Assembly: GCA_023053575.1 (NCBI GenBank)
Contig: JAKZAP010000018.1
Location: 15,466,202-15,530,201 of the forward strand
DNA length: 64,000 nt
DNA from: Branchinecta lynchi
Taxonomy: Eukaryota; Arthropoda; Branchiopoda; Anostraca; Branchinectidae
Direction of reading: 5' to 3'
The notes under the pieces were generated by a model, which did no database searches, was not told the DNA's origin, and saw only the letters and a list, made by a program, of their open reading frames with translations. Position 1 is the first letter of the stretch, and each line of letters starts with the position of its first letter. Below, piece by piece: positions 52,718 to 63,848 of the stretch. Made by a program: the position numbers and the translations under genes.

Positions 52718-53170
52718 ATGAAGTTGACCTTAGGTATCATCCTTCTGTCGTTAGCGGTGACAGGAACGTTGTCGCAAAGTTGCGAGGACGGCTGGAGGTT
52801 TTATTGCTACCCTGGAGGCTGCAACTGCTTCCGAGTTTTCTTCGGCGCGTTGGACTGGAATGAATCATACTTCTTCTGCAAAGGCCAAGGTGCTGAGCTT
52901 GCGTCCATCCACAGCATCGAAGAAAATGACTTTGTTCGAGATCTGGCGGGAGGTCAGAACGCCTGGATAGGCTTCTTCGATTCGGCAGCAGAAGGAACCT
53001 TCCAGTGGGCAGATGCTACCCCAGTTGACTTCGTAAACTGGGCTGGTGATGAGCCAAATAATGAATATGAAGAGGATTGTGTCAGTATTGACTTTGGCAA
53101 AGACGGTTACTGGAACGATGAAGACTGCGGAGGAAGACTTAATCCAGTTTGCAAAAAGCCTCTAATTTAG
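52718..53170 (+). CDS. Secreted C-type lectin domain protein
   Basis: 150 residues. A signal peptide (KLTLGIILLSLAVTGTLSQ) is followed directly by one C-type lectin domain: CEDGWRFYC, ESYFFCKGQGAELASIHS, NAWIGFFD (WIGL box), EPNNE and DGYWNDEDC. The EPN and WND motifs are the Ca2+/sugar ligands of mannose-type lectins, so binding competence is likely. The cysteines of the canonical disulfides are present. The preferred start is the ATG at 52718, just before the signal peptide. An AG acceptor-like site (TTTTTTTCAG) lies 8 bp upstream, so a 5'UTR exon is possible; the in-frame ATG at 52643 lies across this site. AATAAA occurs at about 53259. Secreted immunity or agglutination is the usual role. 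Confidence 0.88.
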   Translation: MKLTLGIILLSLAVTGTLSQSCEDGWRFYCYPGGCNCFRVFFGALDWNESYFFCKGQGAELASIHSIEENDFVRDLAGGQNAWIGFFDSAAEGTFQWADATPVDFVNWAGDEPNNEYEEDCVSIDFGKDGYWNDEDCGGRLNPVCKKPLI

Positions 53171-53352
53171 CGTGGATTCTTCTTTGTTAAATATTTTGTT
53201 CACTTGGACCATGGGAAAGCAATTTCTAGGTATAAACTGGTTTTCTCTTTTTAATTAAATAAACGAACTCAGTCTTGGGACTTTACTACAGGTTACCCCA
53301 GACCATATAATTAAATAAACGAACTCAGTAATTGTGACCTTACAACAGATTA

Positions 53353-53437
53353 AGATAGCCATGACCCGAGACCAGCGTGGCCGAGGTGTTTAAGCAAATG
53401 GGGAGAAGGAAACCCGTGAGAAAACAGACTTGGGCCT
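53353..53437 (+). repeat. tRNA-like 84-bp repeat, left copy
   Basis: ACCAGCGTGGCCGAGGTGTT then TAAGC resembles the 5' half and A box of tRNA-Ser/Leu. The same 84-bp block, with about 4 differences, returns at 54785-54869 on the other side of a LINE fragment. It is probably a SINE head or a large flanking duplication. Confidence 0.55.
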
Positions 53438-53544
53438 CAGTAATTTCCCAGTATTTTAAGAAGGTACTAGGAGTAGCGGCAGGACAAGTAATTTAGTAAT
53501 TAAAGGTGACTTAGGATTAGTGTCACTCCGTAGTAGGAGGTTAA

Positions 53545-54765
53545 TTAGTATGGTCCATTTTTGGATTGAGTTTACCTAGAGTTAGAATTTTAAAGGCGGC
53601 TTTTCTGGAGGCCCTAAAAGATGGTTCCCGTGAATCTTGGCCTGTGTTGATTAAGAAGATTTTGGATGATTGTGGGGTAAGTGAACTATGGAATAATGGG
53701 ATTGGACCGTCGTTGGAGGTAGGTGAGGTTAATGGACCAGGAGATTCAGCAGTGGCTGTGGGAGGTGAGCTCGACCCCTTCTCTGACGGTTTATGCTCAG
53801 TCAAAGAATTTATGGGTGGAGGAACTTTATCTTACGGTTGGTTTTTAGGACCCGATAAACTAAAGTGGATGGTGAGTTTTCGTGCAGATGCTTTACCGGT
53901 GGGTGCGAAAAGAAAATATATTGGTAGAATTAAGTGCGGTTCTGGTCCTTATTTTTGCCCGTTATGCGGAAAGGTGGATGAAGATGTGGAACAGTTGAGG
54001 CGTATTCTCGCCGTTCCCTGAGGACTCCTTGGGGAATCGAAGGGAACGGCGAGAATAGAAGGAGTCACTCCACGCGAACTCTGCATACAGAAACAGCGAG
54101 AACACGGAAATGCTTCCAAAATCGATTTTGTTCGAATAAGAAGTATGCAGTTGACGAAATTAGTCTGGATCCACTTTATTTTTTATTTTGTTTATTCTGA
54201 TTATTTTTAACTAATTTTACATTGCACCAATACCAGCAAAAATTGATTCCCCTCCGAATCTGAAAGGTAGTCCTTTTTGATGACGGGGATGATAATCGGA
54301 GCATTCCCCGTCCGTGGGGAATACGGGGAGTGAGTCGAGAATACGGGGAGTGAGTCCCGGGGACAAACAAAAACGCGGGGACTCCTCAAGTGGAGTCCTC
54401 GGGGAACGGCGAGAATAAGCCTTTGGTTTGTTCTTGTAGTGAGTTGAGGGATCTAAGGCGAGAAGTTTTTGGTAAGGAGGTCCTGCAAGGGAGGTCTTTG
54501 AAAGATTTGATGGGTAGCAAAGTGTTCCAAGAGTTGTGACGGTTGGGTAGATTCATGAAGGTTGCCATGGAGCACCGTGAACGTTTTATTCTAGGTTGAT
54601 GTTGTGGTAGGGATAGGTATTAGTTTGTTTAATTGTCATTTAGTTATTAGGAGTATGAGTTCGAGTGTTGGATACTTGGACTAGTACATTGCAGTTGGAG
54701 TGCTTCTTTATTTTTATATTTTGCCCGCCATAGCCCATAGGGCTTTTTTGGGAATTCATTCATTC
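53545..54765 (+). pseudogene. LINE ORF2 C-terminal fragment interrupted by a MITE
   Basis: The + frame reads FRADALPVGAKRKYIGRI, GPYFCPLCGKVDEDVEQL; after the MITE (53998-54422) it resumes in the same frame with VCSCSELRDLRREVFGK. The 3' end has (ATTC)n at about 54743-54762. The MITE insertion left a TTG duplication that restores the exact codon phase when removed. It is 5'-truncated. Confidence 0.75.
53998..54422 (+). mobile_element. MITE, 31-bp TIR family, complete copy (reference)
   Basis: 425 bp, starting AGGCGTATTCTCGCCGTTCC and ending inverted as GGCGAGAATAAGCCT. About 29 of 31 terminal positions are complementary. The 3-bp duplication TTG is at 53995-53997 and 54423-54425. The empty site is inferred from the interrupted LINE reading frame. 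A second G/C palindrome lies just inside the left end. No ORF. Confidence 0.85.
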
Positions 54766-54784
54766 ATTCATCATAGCCATCATA

Positions 54785-54869
54785 GCCATAACCCGAGACC
54801 AGCGTGGCCGCGGTGTTTAAGCATATGGGGAGAAGGAAACCCGTGCGAAAACAGACTTGGGCCTCGACC
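54785..54869 (+). repeat. tRNA-like 84-bp repeat, right copy
   Basis: Same block as 53353-53437 (GACCAGCGTGGCCGCGGTGT), located directly after the LINE (ATTC)n tail. Confidence 0.55.
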
Positions 54870-55690
54870 GTGTCCGTTAACTTTGTACGATATTAGGCCT
54901 AATAAACGAAATCACTATTTATTTTCGATTCTTTCTCTTATTTATAGATTTAGAATTTATTTGAAATATATGTTTATTAGGTACAGATATACACATTTTC
55001 TTCAACCCAGCCAGGCTTCTTCGCCCAATCTTACTACTTTCATTTCTTCCGCGCGTCTCAAGAATCGACTGGGTCTCTTCCGGGTGGCTCTCAAGTCAGA
55101 ATAGAAGACACCATTCAATTATAAATTATTTAATTCTGACAAGGATAACTCAACCCTCAGATCTTCGTAGTCGGCGGATCCCTGAAAATGAACAGGCGTA
55201 TCCTGTAGCAACGGCTGTACCTAAATAGCTTAGATTTGGAAGACTAAAATAATTTCGAGTATGCAACATATCTGTCTGAAGCCTTCTAACTATGAACGAC
55301 CTCACCGTCTCTTCACCAATTCCCGATTCGAGTATCGTAAGCACTGCACCAGCGCGCAAGCTGTGTGGTGTTTCACCGTCGTACAAACCAAATCTTCGTA
55401 AAAATAATCTTAAGAGCTGAACTAATTCCAGGTGGAGCTTGGGAAACAGAAACCTTTCTTGTAAGTCTGTAAGACCCTATAGTCTGAATGAAGAAGTCCG
55501 AATAGGAGTGGGATGCCCCGGAATCCTATACCAGACACTGGCCAAAAAGCCAGTCCCAACGTCATGTGTGACTAACATCACTCAAACCAGCGACAACCAC
55601 AAGAGGATCATCCACCTTTGCCGCAGGACAATGCGATCTAAGGTAATTTAAGGTAATTATTATTTCCCTTTGGGATCCTATCGAAATCTT
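54870..55690. other. Gene-free stretch
   Basis: No recognised element or gene; short ORFs without family resemblance. Confidence 0.4.
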
Positions 55691-56886
55691 TAGTCTCCAG
55701 CTTGGGATCCCAAAACGTAAGTGGAGGGATACATGAGACTGAAGTTGTCCGTCTTTCTGTCAGTGTGTCCGTCTGTCAGCACGATAACTCTCGAAGAAAA
55801 TGAGATATTTTGATGAAAGACTCTAGATCAAGAGAGGTCGAGTTCGTAGATGGCCTCTGTAGCTCAACATTTAGGGTTGGGGGAGGGGATTCAAAGTACG
55901 GGGCGAACAGTTATTTTTTATGAGATAATACGATATTCGGTTTAGGGGTAAGAAGAATGCTGAAAACGAGTGTGAAAACTATTTACTCGCCGAACAAGTA
56001 GTTCGCCCCGGACCCGGCCAAAACCGGAAAGTTTGTTAAAAGTCAAAGTTTTATTTAAGTAATAAGTAATTTATTTACAACCTACCATTTTGAAAAAGCA
56101 GAGTACCGTAAATGACAGAAAATAAATAAAAGACCTAAAGACACAGAAAAAGACACTTAATTTTCAATCTTCGTCCCGGAAGCAGTGGATAAGGTCGTGC
56201 GCTGGTTGGGCCCTGTTGTCCATAATTTTTTATAGCGACGACGAAACACCCAAAAGTGTAACACTTGCATCTTCAATTTTGAACTTCTCAGTCAATGTAG
56301 GGTTATGACACAATTTTGACAAGTGGAGCAGGTGCTTTGCATATTTATAATAACATGATCTCATCTTTTGAATCGTTAAAAGCTGCTTAAATGTTCGGTT
56401 TACGCGTAAGAAGACATGCTGAAGATTTATATGAAAATCGTTTTCTCCTCGGACAAGTACAGTTCGCGCAAAATCCGGCCGAAGCCGAAAAATTTGTTAA
56501 AACTAAAGTTTTATCTGAAGTTGATTTGATGTTCGGTATAAGGGAAGGAGATACGCTGAATTCGTTTTTGAGCTTCAGGTTTTGCAAGACAAGTAGTTTG
56601 CCGGGAAACCAGTCGAAACCGGCGATTTGGCAGAAGTAAGAAAGGAAGATTTGATCAATTTCGTCAAAGTAGATATAACGTATAGCCTAGGGGTAAATAC
56701 ACACATGCTGAATCCGTATCTGAACTTGGTTTTCTCAGATGATTAACCATTGGCCTTTTTCTGTCTCTAAAACGTAATAGTAAAAATATTCAAGGAGTCT
56801 GGATGAGACCGGATATCTACAAGACCCATTTGCCTGGATCAAATATTAAATTTGTGGGATCCCATCGAAACCTTTGGTCTTGTTTT
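55690..56886. mobile_element. Element D copy with inserted LINE-tail-like sequence
   Basis: It starts TTGGGATCCCAAAACGTAAG and ends GGGATCCCATCGAAACCTTT, GGTCTTGT. The stretch about 56058-56385 is foreign A/T-rich sequence that resembles a LINE 3' end in reverse and interrupts the AGTTTTATTTAAG unit. Tandem GGACAAGTA / CCGGAAAG units lie around it. Confidence 0.6.
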
Positions 56887-57486
56887 TTCAGTAGTTACTT
56901 GTTAGTTTCACTGGTGTTGCAGCCCTCGGTACAGCCGACGCTGCGTACTAGGTACTGGTCCTTTCACACGGGAAGGGCTGAATGATATTGCTTCAGATCT
57001 GGAACACTAAAGTTTAAACGAATAGAGCTGAGATTCGAAACTCTAGTTCAATGGCAACCTTTTCCGTACCGCGTACCCCTAATCAAGGTTTGAAAAGGTT
57101 GCGTACCCCCTTTTCGCAAACATTTTCGCTAGCTGAGCAACCTGAATGACAATATCACTTGCAATGTCTTCGATTATTCTTGAAACAGTTTCGTTTGACA
57201 CAGGAACAGATTTTACGGCAGTAGGCTAGCTGTATAGGAATCAACACTATTTCATTGACTTTCACCAGGTCTTGTAATCAGAGCCGTCACCACGCACGGA
57301 TTGGGAACACCCCTGCCCCAAAAGTGGTATTCCATGGATGGTTAACAAAGAAATGAGTCGGCGCGAAGTGCCGCGATTTTTCGCAGAACCATTTTAGCCA
57401 GTCAGTACGAATACCTTGCCCCCCCAAAAACATATTGGCTAGTGATGCCTGTGCTGGTAGTATTAGGCTTTCGTCAATCAACAAGA

Positions 57487-58526
57487 CCAGAGGTGTCTAT
57501 GGGATCCCAAAAATATGATATTTGGTTCAGACGATAGGGTCTTCTCTTCGCCAGACTAATCATCAAAGAAAACCAAGTTCAGACATACCTCTATAAGCTA
57601 TATCTATTTTGACGATACTGACCGAGACTTCCTGCTCTACTACTGCCAAGTTTCCGGTTTCGCCTCAATTCCGAGCAAACTACTAGTCAGAGCAAAAAAA
57701 GAAAATTCAGAAATAAATCCAGCGTCGGTGATGGAACAAATCCAACATCTAATCAACTTTGAATAAAAGTTTGACTTACAAAAAAATCCGGTTACAACAG
57801 GATTCCGGACTAATTATATGTCCAGTTAAAAAATGGTTTGTCATAGACAGACTCAGCCTCTCTTCTTACCACTTAATCTGTCATCTAATCAAACTTTTGC
57901 TTTTAATAATTTGTCCGGTGTTGGCCGGATTCCGGGCGAACTAGTTGTCCGGCGAGAAAATGGTTTTCACTATCGTGTTCAGCATGTCTTTTTACCTCTA
58001 AATCGTACATTTAATCAACTTCAAATGAAAATTTTAGTTTTAACCAGCTTTACGGTTTTTGCTGGATTCCGGACGAACTACTTGTTCGGAGAGAAAATGG
58101 TTTTAACCATCGTCTTCAGCATGTCTTCTTAGCCCTGAATCGGTCATTTAATCAACTTCATATAAAACTTTTAGTTTTAACCAACTTTCCGGCTTTTGCC
58201 ATATTCCGGACGAACTACTTGTCCGGCGAGAAAATGGTTTTCACTATCGTGCTCAGCATGCCTTCTTACACCATAATCGGCTATCACATTAGCTTTTCAA
58301 AAATATTTTGTTTGTCCCTTAATTTGAACCCCCTCCCCCACCCCTGAATCTAGGGCTACAGAGCCCATCTACGAACTTGACCTTACCCTTGGCCCAATGA
58401 ATCCTCACAACAAGTTTCATCGAAATATCTCATTCCCTTCGAGAGTTATAGCGCGCCCAGACGGACGGGCAACTTTCGCGATGTCATAGGTATCCCTCCA
58501 CCTACGTTTTGGGATCCCAAAAACGA
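57487..58526. mobile_element. Element D copy, inverted
   Basis: Begins with GGGATCCCAAAAATATGATA and ends with ACGTTTTGGGATCCCAAAAA. It has four or five internal units containing CCGGATTCCGG and ACTACTTGTCCGG. Orientation is opposite to the copy at 55690-56886. Confidence 0.65.
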
Positions 58527-58559
58527 GTGAGGCGAGATTTTGAAGCTACAAACTAAGCC

Positions 58560-58645
58560 AATTTTCGTATCTTCGCGTACCCCTTACAAGGGTCTCGTGT
58601 ACCCCTTTGGGTACGCGTACCACCGGCTGGGAACCACTGCTCTAG
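58560..58645. mobile_element. hAT MITE end (CAGTGGTTCCCA type)
   Basis: GGTACGCGTACCACCGGCTG then GGAACCACTG is the inverse of the common hAT terminus CAGTGGTTCCCAGCCGG. Related GTACCCCT blocks are at 47465-47520 and 57040-57110. Only the terminus is clear. Confidence 0.5.
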
Positions 58646-58649
58646 TTAC

Positions 58650-59240
58650 CCATCATTTATTCACTTCAGCATGTTTTAAGTGCTCCGCTCGGTGCTCCGC
58701 TATTCATTTAATCGAGTTTTCTTGACTAAACTTTTTCTTTTGGATTTTGTGTACCTCTGTGTGTGTACTTTTATGTTTAAATATTTAGCAACAACAGCGG
58801 TAAACTATTGCCAACAAATAAATCTGCTTTGGGTCACATGCAATAGCGGGCTTCTATCAGAAGTGATATTACAATCTGAAACTGAACATTTCCTGAGTTT
58901 CGCTTCATCAGCAATTAAAGTGCACGCTTTTGTTGAAATTCAAATTATCCCCGGGCCAGCTAAAAATAGTTAAGATTATCAGGATGGATTATTAAGTAAA
59001 TAGGCCTATCACGCATCATTTTTTTTTCTTGTCACTATGTACCGACATCAAAAAGAACGTCGTAGTCAGGACATGGAATTTACCCCAGTTCGTTATCAGC
59101 TTCCTAAACAAAGTCCATGTGGTAAGCGCAGTGGCTCTTATTTTACTGTCCAGTCACATATCACTTCCGGCACTGAGAACACGCCGGTTCGTACATAGAT
59201 GAACGTGTTGGGGCTCTGGACCAAACTGTGTCTCGACATT
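58650..59240. other. Gene-free stretch
   Basis: No gene or element recognised; the 58680-58973 ORF has no recognisable domain. Confidence 0.4.
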
Positions 59241-59242
59241 AT

Positions 59243-59490
59243 AGGCGCATTTTCGCCGTTCCCCGAGGACTCCTAGGGGCGAAGGGAACGGCGAGAATAG
59301 ATGACGCCACTCCACGTGTACTCAGCGTACGAAAAACAACACGGGGAATGCTTCCAAAATGGATTTTGTTCGAAAAACAAATGTGCAGTTGACGAAATTG
59401 TTTTGGATCCACTTTATTTTTGGTTTTGCTTATTTTGATTGTTTTTAATTAATTTTACACTGCACCAACACCAGCAAAAATTTAATTCCG
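59243..59490 (+). mobile_element. MITE, 31-bp TIR family, 3'-truncated copy
   Basis: AGGCGCATTTTCGCCGTTCC, then the same subterminal palindrome and A/T-rich core as 53998-54422 up to CACCAGCAAAAATTTAATTC. The right half is replaced by an element B-like sequence at about 59491-59620. Confidence 0.7.
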
Positions 59491-59637
59491 GTGATTGCGA
59501 AGGAGGGTACTTCCAGATGTGCTAGGACGATTAAACTTGGCTTGGATATTACAGACTTGATAAGATTGGCTTAGAAATTGTCACTTCTCAGATCCGACCA
59601 TCCCTGAAGTGCTAATCCTAACCGCAGAGTACAACAA

Positions 59638-60757
59638 GACCCAAGGTTTCGATGGGATCCCACAAGTTCAATATCTGATCCAGACAACTGGGTCTTGTCT
59701 TAGCCAGACCCAGTCATCACCAGAGTCCTTGAATATTTTTACTATTAAAATTCAGAAACAGAATAAGGCCAAATGGCTAATCATCTGAGAAAACCAAGTT
59801 CAGATACGAATTCATCACGTGTGTTTACCCCTATAACTCAAGTCATATCTTTTTTGACGAAAACTTCCTGCCACTTCTGCCAATTTCCCGGTTTCGGCCG
59901 AACTCCAGAACTACTTGTCCGGCGAAAAAAGGAAGCTCAAAAACGAACTCGGGGTATCTTCTTTCCCCAATAATGAACATATAATCAACTTCAAATAAAA
60001 ATTTAACTTATAACAAATTTTCCGACTCCAGCCGGATTCCGGTCGAACTATAAGTCCGCGTAAAATATGATTGTCACAACGGATTCAGCATCTCTTCTTA
60101 CCCATAAATCCGTTATCTAATCAACTACAAATAAAACTTTAACTTCTAACAATTTTCCGGTTTTGGCCGGATTCGGGGCGAACTACATGTCCGGGTAGAA
60201 AATTGTTTTCACACAAGTGTTCATCATGTCTTCTTGCCATAAATCGGACATCTGGTCAACTCCAAATAAAACTTTTAATTTTAACAAACTTTCCGGTCTG
60301 GGCCTGATTCCGGGCGAACTACTTTTCCGTCGAGAAAATGGTTTTCAGCATCGTCTTCAGCATGTCTTCCTACCCCTAAATCAAATCAACTTCAAATAAA
60401 ACTTTTACTTTTACAAACTTTCCGTTTTTGGCCGGATTCCGGGCGAACTACTCGTCCGATGACAAAATGGTTTTCACGATCGTGTTCAGTATGTCTTCTT
60501 ACCTCATAATCGACTATCACATTAGCTGTTTCAAAATATTTTGTTTGCTCCTTAATTTGAACCCCCTCCCCCACCCCTAAATGTAGGGCTACAAAGCCCA
60601 TTTACGAACTCGACTGGTCCGACGACCCAAAGAATCCTCACACCAAGTTTCATCAAAATATCTCATTCCCTTCGAGAGTTATCGTGCTTACAGACGGACA
60701 ACTTTCGCGATGTCATAGGTATCCCTCCACTTACGTTTTGGGATCCCAAAAACTACA
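59638..60757. mobile_element. Element D copy, inverted
   Basis: AAGGTTTCGATGGGATCCCA at the left, ACGTTTTGGGATCCCAAAAA at the right. Five internal units with GGCCGGATTCCGGGCGAACT are seen. Non-coding. Confidence 0.65.
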
Positions 60758-60775
60758 TTTCAGGAAAATATAGTA

Positions 60776-61240
60776 CATTTTGATGATCCCATGTAACTTT
60801 TGCCTTAAGGGTTTTGCTCAAAAATGAGTTTTAGCATCCTTAAAGTGCGTATCTTAACCGTGAAGTCAAAAATTACTTTTGACCATACGATATATATTCA
60901 TGATTCCCAGGCTCATTTTTGCTCAGGGTTTTGCTTACAAGTGATTTCCTTTAAGTACAAACAATAATTTTGAGCAAATACACATTTTCATGATCCGATG
61001 AGCTTATTATCATCTGTGCTTCAAGAGCGTTTATTACAGATGAATCTCGAATCATCACAGCCAAATGCAAAATAAAATAGTTTTTTACGAACAATCTCCT
61101 GATTTCCAAGGACCCATGATCACTCTTATCTCAAAGGTTTTGCTTTACAAATAGTCACAATAAACCCACAAATTGCTACTTTCATCCTCTGCAGACCCAG
61201 TCTTGCAAGTGCCATATGAGCTTCCAGCTCTTGTTTTATT
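60776..61240 (+). mobile_element. Element B right-end fragment
   Basis: TGATTTCCAAGGACCCAT, then CTACTTTCATCCTCTG and CAAGTGCCATATGAGCTTCC follow the right end of the copy at 30216-31993. The left part is missing. Confidence 0.6.
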
Positions 61241-61289
61241 ACCCTTTGATGTGTTCTGTTAGGTAATTCTAGAGAGTGAGAAGAGTTAA

Positions 61290-63052
61290 CTGAACAATAA
61301 GAGAACAAGAGCTATACGCTCATATGGCACTTGCAAGCTCGTTAGCATGTATTTAAGCTTGAGGAGGGTGATTGGGCCGTTCTCGTGCTGGGATATGAAT
61401 GAAGAGTCGCTTTGTAAAAAACGTCCTATTGTCAATAATCAGGTTCCATTTGGATCTCATCACCCATTCGAAAGTTATGCATGACACAGCATTCTCGATT
61501 CCCCTTTCCTCCACACCTCCCAAAATGGAAGAGACTAATTCCATGCAAATGTGACCGGGGCCCTAAAATTCTGGCCAAGTTTCATCATCCTAATGCATCC
61601 GGAAGTACCTTAACCCGCAATCCCTGGCATTCCGGACAACCACCTTCAACCAGCGCACAGTGCGCCGATCCGGTCCATGTCTCTCAAACATTTTCTAGAA
61701 CTGCTCAAAAGTACTTTTTTACACTTTGCAGTTAAGATTTGAATTTGCAAGCAAAGATATTTGAGGCACAAACCATCATGGGCTCTTGAGGATCTTAAAA
61801 AATGTATCGTTTTTTTTTTAATTATTATTTATTTCCTACTTTAAATAATTATCATTCTTTTAATTTTATTTGAGCAGTTAAAACAATTAAACTCAAAATA
61901 GCCGTATCCTACAATCAAACTATAACATTCACATTAAAATAATGGCTCAACCGGTATCACAGGGTGATACAAAAAGTATCGTTTCTTAAAACTGTTTTTT
62001 CACTTACCGGATCCTGTCTGCACTTGAAATGGGACATCTAGGATATGACTTCTTTCCGAATATCAAGTTTCATTAAGATCCGATCACCCGTTCAAAAGCT
62101 GGACACACCTCAAGATTCCGGATTCCCCCTCCCTCTACTCCCCCGACGATGGTCAAATCGGAGAAACGACTGTTCTAGATAAAAATGCCGAGTCCCTGAT
62201 ATTTTCATCGTCCTCGCACATGTGTCAGCATCTCAAGTTGGGATCACCGGACCCGATTTCGGGTCCCGCCCTTCAACTCCCTCCAAAGTCACCGGATCCA
62301 TTCTGGACTTGAATTGTGACATATGAGACACGAGGTCTTTCTGAATTTCAAGTTTCATTAAGATCGGATCACCGGTTCGGAAGTTGGACGTACCTCAAGA
62401 TTCCGGATTCCCACTCCCTCCACTCCCCCCAATATGGTTAAATCGAAAAAATGACGGTAATAATATAGTAGGGATCTAAAATTATCGAGTCCCCGATAAG
62501 CCTGCCAAGTTTCATCGTCCTAGCACACGTGTAAGCATCTTAACTCGGGATCAAGGAAAATCTCCCTCCATCTCCCCCCACAGTGCTACGATCCGGCAGG
62601 TCTTGTCAACTATGTATCTAGAACTAGTGCTTTCTTCCCACCAAGTTTCATCCCGATCCCTTCACTCTGAGCGTGTCACGGGATTTTCGGTTCCCGCGCT
62701 CCAACTCCCCCCACCCCCCCCAGTCACCGTATCCTCCGAACCTGAAGTATGACATCTGAGACACGAGGTCTCTCCAAATATCAAGTTTCATTAGGATCCG
62801 GACTCCCAGTTCAAAAGTTATAAATACGTCAAAATTCCGGATCCCCCTCCCTCAACCCCCCCCCCCCATGGTGGTCGGATCGAGGAAGTGAATATTTCCA
62901 AGTTAGTTTGGTCGGGTCCCTAGTATGCCTGCCAAGTTTCACAGTCATAGCACATCTGCAAGTACCCTAACTGCGACCACCGGTCTGACCGATCGACCGA
63001 CGGAAAAGTGATCGGTATATGGCACTCGGCCGGAAGGCAAGTGTCATAAAAA
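61290..63052 (-). mobile_element. Element B, copy 3 (inverted)
   Basis: It begins AACAAGAGCTATACGCTCAT then ATGGCACTTGCAAG (inverted right end) and ends GATCGGTATATGGCACTCGG then CCGGAAGGCAAGTG (inverted left hairpin). The interior holds three to four units with CAAGTTTCAT, CCGGATTCC and C-runs. Confidence 0.65.
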
Positions 63053-63099
63053 GTATCGCAAATCCTCGGGCGGACTTTCTGAAGACATGGGCTAACGGT

Positions 63100-63401
63100 C
63101 AGAGGCGTTACTAGCCAAAAAGTTTGGGGGGGGGGGGGGCTGGGACGAGGAATTTACCGACTGGCTGGGAATTTTTAGCGACTTTTTCTGCAGAAAAAAC
63201 GACTGTTTACAACATCAAAAATGACATTTTTGAAACGACTATTTTGACAAAAAATCGACTGATTTTCAGAAACAACGATGAAAAAAATCAACTGTTTTCA
63301 AGAAAATCGCGGCGCTTCGCGCCGACTCGGTTATTTTTTACAGACTGGAGGACAGCATTGGGGGGGGGGAGGCGTCCCCCCCCCCCGTCGTGACGCCCCT
63401 G
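63100..63401. mobile_element. hAT-type MITE with 8-bp target duplication CTAACGGT
   Basis: It starts CAGAGGCGTTACTAGCC and ends GTGACGCCCCTG (inverted). The exact duplication CTAACGGT is at 63092-63099 and 63402-63409. Poly-G and poly-C runs follow each terminus. It is 302 bp and non-coding. Confidence 0.92.
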
Positions 63402-63525
63402 CTAACGGTAGGTAGGCTTAAGACACAGGCCAGCTGTATTTTCGAGAGTTCAACCCCACAAAAGAAAGTCACATTTTTAAACAACTCGAGAAGCGTACTC
63501 TGTATCTTCCCAGTATAGTGCGTGC

Positions 63526-63848
63526 ACTGTCAGAAGTTTCATAACAGGTAACACAAGGATGCGCAGTTTTCAACAGATAACACTTAAGATGTTAACTGTT
63601 ATCATGTTCAAACGTTATGCATACAAGAAGAGTCAAAACAGCGCCAGGAAACATCTGCTGACTTTTTTCCTTGTCATCTCATGATATCGGAAAAGTCAGC
63701 AGATGCTTTTTCGGCTCTTTCTATGAATGACTTGTTATAAATAACACTTAAGGGTTAACGTTGCAAAATCATAACAGATCCCATTCCAAGTGGTATCTGT
63801 TGAAACTGCGCATCCTTGTGTTATCTGTTTTGAAACTTCTGGCAGTGT
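63526..63848. repeat. Fold-back/TIR element
   Basis: CACTGTCAGAAGTTTCATAA, then GGATGCGCAGTTTTCAACAG at the left return inverted at the right (55-bp arms), with an inner inverted AACACTTAAG pair and a small hairpin with CATCTGCTGACTTTT arms. No coding capacity. Confidence 0.75.
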
